Shown here one piece after another: positions 24,546-31,846 of a stretch of 64,000 bases of DNA (the stretch's first letter is position 1; every line of letters starts with the position of its first letter). The position numbers and the translations under genes are program-made. This DNA is from Rossellomorea aquimaris (GTDB taxonomy: Bacteria; Bacillota; Bacilli; Bacillales; Bacillaceae_B): the NCBI RefSeq assembly GCF_020172085.1, contig NZ_JAIVAT010000009.1, positions 281,886-345,885 on the forward strand, read 5' to 3'. The notes under the pieces were generated by a model that was given only the letters and a program-made list of their open reading frames with translations, ran no database searches and was not told where the DNA came from.

Positions 24546-24692
24546 AAAAAATGCCTCTTTCAACTGAAAGAAGCATCGCTTGTCTATCTCGACTTATCTT
24601 TCAGAATGAAATCATTCTGCAGGAATTAGCACCGTTCCAATACTGGAGGTTGCCGGACGTCATAGGGCCTGATCCCTCGGTCACTCTGGATA
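24546..24692 (-). promoter_or_regulatory. SAM-I (S-box) riboswitch with terminator upstream of metNPQ
   Basis: Read on the minus strand, the leader shows the S-box signature in order: TTATCCAGAGTGACCGAGGG, then GGCCCTATGACGTCCGGCAA and CCTCCAG, then ACGGTGCTAATTCC. It ends with a strong terminator hairpin (ATGCTTCTTTCAGTTGAAAG with GGCATTTTTTT, near 24546-24576). High SAM is known to favour the terminator and shut off methionine uptake genes; low SAM allows read-through into metN. Confidence 0.93.
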
Positions 24693-24834
24693 ATTGAATG
24701 TATGTAATTTTCAAAATTTTATCTTATTGAGGATAATACTGGGTATTGGTAGGGAAGTCAATAGATAATTTTTCATAGAGTTTTATGTAAGCGCTATCTT
24801 TGTTGTCTTATTAACATAAACTTTTAGTAATAAA

Positions 24835-24872
24835 AACCTGGCCTCTCCCATCCATCCAGGAAAGACCAGGTT
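24835..24872 (-). terminator. Terminator after the LacI-family gene
   Basis: AACCTGG (24835-24841) pairs with CCAGGTT (24866-24872), followed on the minus strand by TTTTTA. The loop is long (24 bases), so the structure is only moderately strong. Confidence 0.6.
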
Positions 24873-24879
24873 CCTTATT

Positions 24880-25869
24880 TTATCGTTTCTTCACCGATTC
24901 CCTTTCAACAAGCTCCGTAGTCAATTTATAATACGAATCGACTTCTTCCTTCATGAGCATTTGAAAGATGAGGTGAACGGCCAGTGCACCGGCTTCGTAC
25001 TTCGGCTGTCTCATGGTCGTCAATGGTGGAGACACGTATTCTGACAGTTGGATATCATCAAAACCCATGACAGAAATATCCCCTGGAACCGAAATGTTTT
25101 TTTCGTTCAATGCCTGTAAGCCGCCGATCGCCATTTCATCGTTTGCGTAGAAGATGGCCTCGGGGACATCTCTCTGAGCAATCAGCATTTTGGTAGCCTG
25201 ATAGCCACCTTCACGCGTGAAGCCCCCAGATACTTTCCACTTTGATTTATATTCGATACCGTTTTTATTCAGTGCTTCCCGGAAACCCTGGAAACGCCGG
25301 TCATTGTCATGAGAGTTGTATGGTCCGCTGATATAGGCAATATCACGGTTCCCCCTCTCAATCAAATGTTCCGTCGCCACGAAGGCTCCGTGCACATTGT
25401 CGACTTCGATCTGGGTGACGTGATCGCTTTTGATGCTCCGGTCGAGAACCACGATCGGAAAGCCTTCTCTTGCTGATTCAAGGATCGTCTCGTCGCTTAT
25501 GTTATGAGCAAGGATAATAACACCGTCGACCCGTTTTTCCTTCAGGAATTTAACAGCCGTCGACTGCACTCCCCCGATGGAACTGCACGCAATTAAATCA
25601 TATCCATTCGTGGAGGTGACATCCTGTACGCCCTTGATCAGTTCAGAATAATAAGGACCTGAGAGGTCGCTCAATATCAAGGCGATTGTATTGGTACTTG
25701 TCCTTTTCAAATCGGAAGCAAGCCCGTTTTTTTGGTAATTCAATTGTTTGGCTGCCGCTAATACCTTTTGTCTTGTTTCTTCGCTCACTTTTTTACTGTT
25801 GTTCAGTGCATAAGAAGCGGTCGAAACAGCGACTCCGGAAAGCTTGGCCACATCTTTGATGGTTGCCAT
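24880..25869 (-). CDS. LacI-family transcriptional regulator
   Basis: A sugar-responsive repressor, 329 residues. The helix-turn-helix and hinge are typical: MATIKDVAKLSGVAVSTASYALNNSKKVS at the start (quoted in part), then the periplasmic-binding-like sensor domain (ALILSDLSGPYYSELIKG, VDGVIILAHN, GFDDIQLSEYVSPPLTT). ATG 25869 is chosen since LacI proteins begin exactly there and AGGA lies 9 bases upstream; the longer frame from 25905 is not supported. It is next to the GH13 gene and the sugar ABC importer, and identical ATCGAAACGTTTCA operators flank the divergent promoters at 31.6-31.8 kb, so it is the likely repressor of both operons. Confidence 0.88.
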   Translation of the reverse strand: MATIKDVAKLSGVAVSTASYALNNSKKVSEETRQKVLAAAKQLNYQKNGLASDLKRTSTNTIALILSDLSGPYYSELIKGVQDVTSTNGYDLIACSSIGGVQSTAVKFLKEKRVDGVIILAHNISDETILESAREGFPIVVLDRSIKSDHVTQIEVDNVHGAFVATEHLIERGNRDIAYISGPYNSHDNDRRFQGFREALNKNGIEYKSKWKVSGGFTREGGYQATKMLIAQRDVPEAIFYANDEMAIGGLQALNEKNISVPGDISVMGFDDIQLSEYVSPPLTTMRQPKYEAGALAVHLIFQMLMKEEVDSYYKLTTELVERESVKKR

Positions 25870-25939
25870 AAGTTCACATCCTATTGCTTCTAAAAATGAA
25901 GGCATCCTTCTTTACTAGATTCTTCTATCCATTATACAT

Positions 25940-25952
25940 GAAAGCGTTTCAA
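25940..25952 (-). promoter_or_regulatory. Palindromic LacI-type operator upstream of the regulator
   Basis: TGAAAGCGTTTCA is a perfect 13 bp palindrome around a central C, lying about 70 bases upstream of the lacI-type gene. It is a variant of the TGAAACGTTTCG operators at 31586 and 31796, so it may serve autoregulation; CcpA binding is an alternative. Confidence 0.55.
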
Positions 25953-26131
25953 TTAATTGGTTGTTTTTCAAGTGACATTCACTACGATGTTAATTGAAAC
26001 GAGCATTTTAGTGGTTCATTCGATAGAAATAACCTCTTAACATACCCGTTTTGATCAAAACTTTTTTAAAATGGCCCTAATGAGGTCTTATTTTAGATCT
26101 GCATCCTCTTAAACCTATATCTCGAGCCTTA

Positions 26132-26221
26132 TATGAGCCGGTTTTCAGACTTTATGAGCCGGATTCTAGATATATGAGCCACTTGCAAGACTTTATGATC
26201 CGTCTCACAAATATATGAGCT
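26132..26221. repeat. Phased TATGAGCC tandem array, five units
   Basis: TATGAGCC (or TATGATCC, TATGAGCT) starts at 26132, 26153, 26173, 26194 and 26214, with spacing alternating 21 and 20 bases. Sequence between the motifs is poorly conserved. The rest of the 25.95-26.26 kb gap holds nothing else recognisable. Confidence 0.7.
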
Positions 26222-26266
26222 TCTTGTCGAAAAATCCACATATTTCAAACCAGACCCTACCTATCC

Positions 26267-27913
26267 TCACTCTTCCCTACCATTCAATAAATACACAACG
26301 GCTTCATAAGGACGAAGACGCCCAATTCCTGACGGTTTTTCACTCGTATCGGAGTAATTACTGATGATCATTTCTCCATGAGCATCATCCAGTCCTTCAG
26401 GCAAATGAAAGTCAGGAGTTCCTCCGTAAAAATTCGCGACGACGACCAGGGTTTGACCTTCCCATTTTCTCGTGTAGGACATGATCTCCGGATGATCTTC
26501 CAATAATAATTCATACTCTCCATAAATGAGGATATCCAATCGTTTCCTCAGGGCGATGAGTTTTTGATAATGATAAAAGATAGAGTTTTGATTTTCCATT
26601 GCCTCTAGAGCATTGATTTCTTTATAGTTTTCATTCACTTCAATCCAAGGAACACTATTCGTAAAGCCGGCATGAACCTCATCATTCCACTGAAAAGGGG
26701 TCCTGGCATTGTCTCTGCCCTTCGCACGGATTGATTGGATGATTTCCTTCTCCGGCACACCCTCTGATCTTTTTTCATGAAAATAGTTGATCGTTTCTAT
26801 GTCGCGATAGCGGTTGATATTGTCCCAGTCGATATTCGTCATCCCGATTTCTTCACCTTGATAGATGAAAGGAGTCCCCTGCATCATATGAAGGACGGTT
26901 GCGAGCATTTTGGCGGATTCGATCCGGTATTCTTGGTCGTTCCCCCACCTCGATACGATACGCGGCTGGTCGTGATTATTCCAGTATAAACTGTTCCATC
27001 CCTTCTGAAACAGGGATGTCTGCCAGGTGCTCAGCACTTTTTTCAGCTCGACGAAATCCAGTTCCTTTAATGCCCATTTCCCTTCGCCGGCTCTTTCGTC
27101 CAGGGACATATGCTGAAAGGTGAACACCATGTCGAGTTCATTCCGTCCTTTCCCTGTGTAAAGCTGAGCGGTTTCCGGCGTAGCGGAAGGGGTCTCTCCC
27201 ACCGTGACCGTTGGATATTGAGAGAGGACCCGTTCGTTCATTTCCCGTAAATACTCATGAAGCTTCGGCCCGTCGGTAAGTACTTTCTCATCTATTGCCT
27301 TCCCGATCAGATCGATCACATCCATGCGGAACCCGCTGACTCCTTTACTGAGCCAGAAGTTCATCATGTTGTACAAATGCTCACGGACTTCCGGGTTATG
27401 GAGGTTGAGGTCCGGCTGTTTTTTACTGAAAAGATGAAAGTAATATTCGCCTGATTGTTCATCCCTTTCCCAGGCAGGTCCGCTGAAAACGGATTGGATG
27501 TCACTTGGGGGACCGTCCTGACTGTCCCTCCAAATATAGTAATCCCGGTAAGGATTGTCCTTGGATTTCCTGGACTCCATGAACCATGGGTGCTCATCAG
27601 AAGTATGGTTGATGACGAGATCCATCATGATGTGGATGTCCCGTTTCTTCGCTTCCTCAATCAATCTTTCCATGTCTTCCATCGTACCGAAATCATCCAT
27701 GATGTCATAATAATTGCTGATATCATAGCCGTTATCATCGTTCGGGGATTGATAGACCGGGCTTAACCAGATAATATCGATCCCGAGAAGCTGGAGGTAA
27801 TCGAGCTTTTCGATGATGCCTTGAAGATCTCCGATACCGTCTCCGTTCGTATCATTGAAGCTTCTTGGGTATATTTGATATATTGTGGACTGCTGCCACC
27901 ATGCTTTTTCCAT
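26267..27913 (-). CDS. GH13 alpha-glucosidase (oligo-1,6-glucosidase / DexB-like)
   Basis: A cytosolic (beta/alpha)8 alpha-glucosidase of 548 residues. Catalytic residues are in place: nucleophile Asp198 in GFRMDVID, acid/base Glu240 in TVGETPSATPE and transition-state Asp315 in NNHDQPR; region I is MDLVINHTSDEHPWF. The Val after the nucleophile is the residue associated with alpha-1,6 specificity in this subfamily (maltases have Ala or Thr), so isomaltose-type or panose substrates are likely. GAGGTG precedes the ATG. It follows the sugar ABC permease genes on the same strand but is separated by 440 bases of repeats, so it may or may not share their transcript. It does not obviously fit the beta-glucan enzymes encoded divergently. 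Confidence 0.88.
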   Translation of the reverse strand: MEKAWWQQSTIYQIYPRSFNDTNGDGIGDLQGIIEKLDYLQLLGIDIIWLSPVYQSPNDDNGYDISNYYDIMDDFGTMEDMERLIEEAKKRDIHIMMDLVINHTSDEHPWFMESRKSKDNPYRDYYIWRDSQDGPPSDIQSVFSGPAWERDEQSGEYYFHLFSKKQPDLNLHNPEVREHLYNMMNFWLSKGVSGFRMDVIDLIGKAIDEKVLTDGPKLHEYLREMNERVLSQYPTVTVGETPSATPETAQLYTGKGRNELDMVFTFQHMSLDERAGEGKWALKELDFVELKKVLSTWQTSLFQKGWNSLYWNNHDQPRIVSRWGNDQEYRIESAKMLATVLHMMQGTPFIYQGEEIGMTNIDWDNINRYRDIETINYFHEKRSEGVPEKEIIQSIRAKGRDNARTPFQWNDEVHAGFTNSVPWIEVNENYKEINALEAMENQNSIFYHYQKLIALRKRLDILIYGEYELLLEDHPEIMSYTRKWEGQTLVVVANFYGGTPDFHLPEGLDDAHGEMIISNYSDTSEKPSGIGRLRPYEAVVYLLNGREE

Positions 27914-27938
27914 CGTTTCACCTCAATAATATAGTGTT

Positions 27939-28059
27939 GATTTCCGCTCCAGGTGCTCGCTTTCCGCGGGGCGTGAGTTGAGCCTACTCGGGCTAAAGCC
28001 CTGTGGGGTCTCAACTTTCCCGCGTTTCCCGCAGGAGTCGAGCACCTTCCGCTTCAATC
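27939..28059. repeat. About 120 bp imperfect palindromic dispersed repeat
   Basis: The element begins GATTTCCGCTCCAGGTGCTCGC and ends with its near complement (GAGCACCTTCCGCTTCAATC is the right arm). The middle, rich in GCGGGG and CCCGC, can fold into a long cruciform or RNA hairpin. Elements of this sequence type are, from memory, abundant between genes in many Bacillaceae. It separates the GH13 gene from the ABC permease. Confidence 0.75.
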
Positions 28060-28309
28060 TTTTAGTATAGATTCCTTAAACACTTGCTAAAATAGTTCCT
28101 ATTAAAAGGAACTATGAAGATCTGTGGAGCAAATATCCTTTGGTAGTAAGATGTAGCTGGTTTGTATACAGAAAAACAGGTAAATCGAGGCACTGAATGC
28201 TCGGTCAACACCTAGCTCCATGCAAAGAAAATTCCGCTCACTACTCTAAAAATACTGGTTAGGTAAAGAATTAGAGGTTCTTGGTTTTTACCACTGAAGA
28301 TAAAAGAAA

Positions 28310-28347
28310 TGTACCAGGTACATTGATCACACTTTGTACCTGGTACA
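28310..28347. repeat. GTACCAGGTAC hairpin repeat
   Basis: TGTACCAGGTACA (28310-28322) and its reverse complement (28335-28347) flank a 12-base loop. Each arm is itself nearly palindromic. It lies immediately after the stop of the permease gene at 28354 and may act as its 3' end. The 250 bases between it and the 27939-28059 repeat show nothing I can name. Confidence 0.7.
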
Positions 28348-28353
28348 CGTCAC

Positions 28354-29184
28354 TCACTTAATACCCGACATCGTAAACCCTTCCACGATATATTTCTGGA
28401 AGAAGGAGAAGATGATGATGATCGGGACCACCATGAAGGCTGCTCCCGCCATCTGCAGGCCGAAATTATTGGCGTATTGCCCTTGCAGCAATGAAAGTCC
28501 GACAGATAATGTGTAGAGACTTTCATCGTTGGCGATGATCAGCGGCCATAGGAAGCTGTTCCATGCCCCGATAAACGTCAGGATTCCCTGTACTGCGAAG
28601 ATCGGCTTCGCAATCGGAACGATCAATCGGAAGAAAATATAGAACTCCCCTGCTCCGTCAAGCCTTGCCGCTTCGATCAAGTCAGTTGGAATTGTCGTCA
28701 TGAACTGCCTGAATAAGAAAATACTGAAGGCTGCGGCGAGACCAGGCAGCACGATTCCCGTCATCGTATTCGTCAGTCCCATTTCATTCAGGATCAAATA
28801 AACCGGGATCATGGTAACCTGTGCAGGGATCATCATCGTGGCCAGCACGATATAGAAGATTTTCTCCCTGCCTTTAAACTGATACTTTGCAAACCCATAC
28901 CCGGCCATGGCATTAAAGAATAAGCCGACAAAAGAGAATAACACGATGATCAACGTATTTCGTAAATACACACCGAAATTCATGCTTTCAAATAAATTTA
29001 CGTAATTTTCGAGCGTCGGATTTTCCGGAATCAGGCTTGGCGGTATTTGTAGCACTTCACTTTCAGGCTTGAATGAGCTTGAGATCATCCATATAAAAGG
29101 AACGGAAACAATGATTCCTCCTAGAGCAAGCAACAGGATGATAAAGAGCTTTTCCACCTTTGTTTTCGTTGTTTTGGTTTTCAT
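28354..29184 (-). CDS. Carbohydrate ABC transporter permease (MalG type)
   Basis: One of two inner-membrane permeases of a CUT1-family sugar importer, 276 residues and six helices. The ATPase-docking loop is RQFMTTIPTDLIEAARLDGAGEFYIFFRLIVPIAKP (quoted region around residues 170-205; EAA-like Glu-Ala-Ala-x-x-x-Gly). No ATPase gene is nearby, as is usual: a shared MsmX-type ATPase elsewhere would power it. Gap to the upstream permease gene is 32 bases, so they form one transcript with the binding protein. Confidence 0.9.
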   Translation of the reverse strand: MKTKTTKTKVEKLFIILLLALGGIIVSVPFIWMISSSFKPESEVLQIPPSLIPENPTLENYVNLFESMNFGVYLRNTLIIVLFSFVGLFFNAMAGYGFAKYQFKGREKIFYIVLATMMIPAQVTMIPVYLILNEMGLTNTMTGIVLPGLAAAFSIFLFRQFMTTIPTDLIEAARLDGAGEFYIFFRLIVPIAKPIFAVQGILTFIGAWNSFLWPLIIANDESLYTLSVGLSLLQGQYANNFGLQMAGAAFMVVPIIIIFSFFQKYIVEGFTMSGIK

Positions 29185-29216
29185 ATATTCAGCCCCGATA
29201 CTGTATAGTTTCGTTC

Positions 29217-30119
29217 TTAATATTCTGTATCAGATTTTCTCATCTTAAATTGAAGAAGCGTGATGATAATGATGATGATGAACAGGATGAATGATCCTGC
29301 TGCCGCATAGCCGAATTCACTGAACTGGAACCCTTTTTGATAGATGAATAAGGCCATTGAGATTGTTCCGTCAAGGGGACCGCCATTCGTCATGACAAAT
29401 GGCTCCTCGAAGAACTGCAGCCATCCGATCAACGTGGTGACCGTGACGAAGAAAGTGGCATAGCGGAGTAACGGGATCGTGACATTCCACAATACCTGCC
29501 AACGGTTCGCTCCATCCATTTCCGCCGCTTCGTAGTACGACTTCGGAATTCCCTGCAGGGCAGCGAGAAAGATGATCATATTGATCCCGATCCCTTTCCA
29601 TACGGCTAACACAATCAACGATAGCTTGGCGATCGTTGGCTCTCCTAACCAAGGAATCTTATCGACATCCAGCAGTGATAAAATATAGTTAAACAATCCG
29701 TATTCCGTGTTGTACAGGAACCCCCAGATGACCGCTACGGCGATGATATTCGTAATCGACGGCATGTAGTACACACCGCGGAATACAGTAAACAACTTAC
29801 TTGTCCCGTAATTCAGCAGCAAGGCGATGCCTAGTGAGAATATGATAACTAGAGGCACACCTATGATGACATAGAACAGGGTGTTGAATATCGATTTGTG
29901 AAACAATTCGTCTGTGAGTAATGCCGAGTAGTTGTCCATACCGATGAAGCTGACATTCGACCAGTCGGCGAGCCCTTTTAAATCAAGGTCTGTGAAACTG
30001 ATCAAAAAAGCGACAATAATGGGCACAATGCTGAAAACGGTCAATATGATCACTGCAGGAGCAATAAACACATAGGGATGCTTATTTTTGTTAATGCTGT
30101 TTTTCCATCCATTGCTCAT
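29217..30119 (-). CDS. Carbohydrate ABC transporter permease (MalF type)
   Basis: The partner permease, 300 residues, six helices, with the loop YYEAAEMDGANRWQVLWNVTIPLL that contacts the ATPase. ATG 30119 is preferred to the upstream codon at 30149 because AGGTGG lies 6 bases before it and the product then begins MSNGWKNSINKNK, a short basic tail before the first helix. It stands between the binding-protein gene and the second permease gene. Confidence 0.9.
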   Translation of the reverse strand: MSNGWKNSINKNKHPYVFIAPAVIILTVFSIVPIIVAFLISFTDLDLKGLADWSNVSFIGMDNYSALLTDELFHKSIFNTLFYVIIGVPLVIIFSLGIALLLNYGTSKLFTVFRGVYYMPSITNIIAVAVIWGFLYNTEYGLFNYILSLLDVDKIPWLGEPTIAKLSLIVLAVWKGIGINMIIFLAALQGIPKSYYEAAEMDGANRWQVLWNVTIPLLRYATFFVTVTTLIGWLQFFEEPFVMTNGGPLDGTISMALFIYQKGFQFSEFGYAAAGSFILFIIIIIITLLQFKMRKSDTEY

Positions 30120-30236
30120 GATATCCCACCTATCTAAACGTACGCACAATGATTCTAAAAATGGAGTTCAGGCAGCACACCTGTAACTCCATTTTATGTT
30201 TATGACAGCGTCCATTTTGTTTATTGGTCTTGCTTA

Positions 30237-31469
30237 CTATTCTACGATTTCATTTGCTTTCTTGTTGAAGTTCTCAAGCTCTTTGTCCACATCGGCCCCA
30301 CCGACCGTAATCTTTTCAATGGTAGAAAGGAACTCCTGTGCAATCACTTCAAATTCTTTGATTTGCGGTGATGCTTTCGTATCTTCTAATTGTTGTCCGA
30401 AAACAGACAGCATCGGATCTTCTTTCAACTTAGGCTCTTCCCATGCATCAACACGTGAAGGAAGCGTATTTGATACGTCCAGCCATTCCATTTGCGTGTC
30501 CACTTTATTCATATACGAAATGAATTTCAGCGACTCGTCCACATTCTCAGAATTATGGAAGACAGATAAATTGGATCCACCCATGCTGGATGTGTTCGTT
30601 TCTTTCTTAGGCATCACGGCTACTGCCCATTTATCCTTTAAGTCAGGTGCTTGATCGTTGATGATGTTGATCATCCAAGGACCACTGAAGAACATTGGCT
30701 TCATGCCGTCTTTAAATGCTTGTACGATATCGATTCCTTCTGTCGTAGGACTGATTCCTTCTTTAAAGTAGTCCGTGTAATACTGTATTGCTTCTTTGAA
30801 TTCAGGAGAATCAAAGTTCATTTTGTCCTTCCCTTCGAATTCGTAACCATTTTGCCATGCAAAGATGAATGGAGTGATCTGGTCATTACGGTCGATATCC
30901 AGACCATATACATCGTCACCACGAGCATTCAGCTTTCCTGCGGCATCCTTCAGTTCATCCCATGTAGCAGGAGCCTTGTCGTATCCGACTTCCTTCAATA
31001 AATCTGTACGATAGTATAATACGCGTGTATCGATGTACCAAGGGACCCCGATGACTTTATCATCATACTTCATAGAAGTGACAGACCCTTCGAAGTAATT
31101 TTCAGGTTTGAATTCAGGGTAGTCTTCCAAGTAAGGAGTCAAGTCGAGCAGCGCCCCTGCATCTGCAAATTCCGGAACCCAAGTCGTTCCTAATTGAAGG
31201 ACATCCGGGCCATTTCCGGAAGCGACTGCCGTAAGCAATTTATCATGTGCATTCCCCCAAGGAATTGCTTGGATTTTCACTGAGATGTCTTTGTTTTCTT
31301 CTTCAAACTTTGTAGCCATCTCCTTTAACTTCTTACCTTCCTCACCCATCGCCCAAACGGTGATTTCTTTCTTTCCATCCTTCGATCCACCGTTGCCTCC
31401 GCAAGCTGTAAGAATCGTAGATAAAGCGAGAATACCGATTAGCAGTAAAGACCACATTTTCTTTCTCAT
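30237..31469 (-). CDS. Sugar ABC transporter substrate-binding lipoprotein
   Basis: The extracellular receptor of the importer, 410 residues. Lipoprotein signal with lipobox LTAC (Cys23). The mature part has family-1 binding-protein features: ITVWAMGEEGKKL, AIPWGNAHDKLLTAVASGNGPDVLQ, GVPWYIDTRVLYYRTDLL, FFSGPWMINII and a Trp-rich cleft. The closest system I know is the Listeria innocua sophoro-oligosaccharide-binding protein (Lin1841), encoded beside GH94 and GH3 enzymes as here; the assignment rests mainly on this context. First gene of the minus-strand operon, with a TTGAAA-17-TATAAT promoter and a LacI-type operator. Confidence 0.88.
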   Translation of the reverse strand: MRKKMWSLLLIGILALSTILTACGGNGGSKDGKKEITVWAMGEEGKKLKEMATKFEEENKDISVKIQAIPWGNAHDKLLTAVASGNGPDVLQLGTTWVPEFADAGALLDLTPYLEDYPEFKPENYFEGSVTSMKYDDKVIGVPWYIDTRVLYYRTDLLKEVGYDKAPATWDELKDAAGKLNARGDDVYGLDIDRNDQITPFIFAWQNGYEFEGKDKMNFDSPEFKEAIQYYTDYFKEGISPTTEGIDIVQAFKDGMKPMFFSGPWMINIINDQAPDLKDKWAVAVMPKKETNTSSMGGSNLSVFHNSENVDESLKFISYMNKVDTQMEWLDVSNTLPSRVDAWEEPKLKEDPMLSVFGQQLEDTKASPQIKEFEVIAQEFLSTIEKITVGGADVDKELENFNKKANEIVE

Positions 31470-31585
31470 TTTTCCCCATCTCCATTTCCATTGGTTTTGA
31501 AACTAGTAAAAATGGTAAAGCGTCATTGAATGAGACTTCATAGATTAGAAGGGTTCATCCTATCATGAAAAGTCATCCAAGTCAT

Positions 31586-31634
31586 TGAAACGTTTCGATG
31601 ACTATATTATAATCAAACGTGTATCCGCTTTCAA
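31586..31634 (-). promoter_or_regulatory. Promoter and operator of the sugar ABC operon
   Basis: On the minus strand TTGAAA (31629-31634), 17 bases and TATAAT (31606-31611) form a good sigma-A promoter. The operator ATCGAAACGTTTCA (31586-31599) begins about 6 bases after the -10, so it covers the transcription start. Confidence 0.8.
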
Positions 31635-31751
31635 CTCTTTTTTAGAAATTACTGAATTGAAAATGAATTAAGCCTACACCAATCCTCTATATCAGTACTA
31701 AAACACTGATATGCGAAGGTGAAAGGTAGTTATTGGATGTCAATAGACGGG

Positions 31752-31809
31752 TTGACTATCATGTGAAACCCGCTTATAATTCAACTCAATTGTTAATCGA
31801 AACGTTTCA
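31752..31809 (+). promoter_or_regulatory. Promoter and operator of the GH3-GH94 operon
   Basis: TTGACT (31752-31757), 17 bases, TATAAT (31775-31780); the identical 14-mer operator ATCGAAACGTTTCA lies at 31796-31809, again just after the start point. Together with 31586-31599 it shows that one regulator controls both divergent operons. Confidence 0.8.
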
Positions 31810-31846
31810 CTAATGCTGATAAATTTGAACTATGGAGGCTCTATCA

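Noticed and set aside
25940..25952. TGAAAGCGTTTCA as a canonical cre site
   Set aside because: It is 13 bp with an odd centre and breaks the last positions of the 14 bp cre consensus; a LacI-type operator is the better fit, though CcpA cannot be excluded.
28060..28309. Possible gene or small RNA between the two repeats
   Set aside because: Only a weak local hairpin (TAGTTCC with GGAACTA) and no start site or conserved frame were seen.
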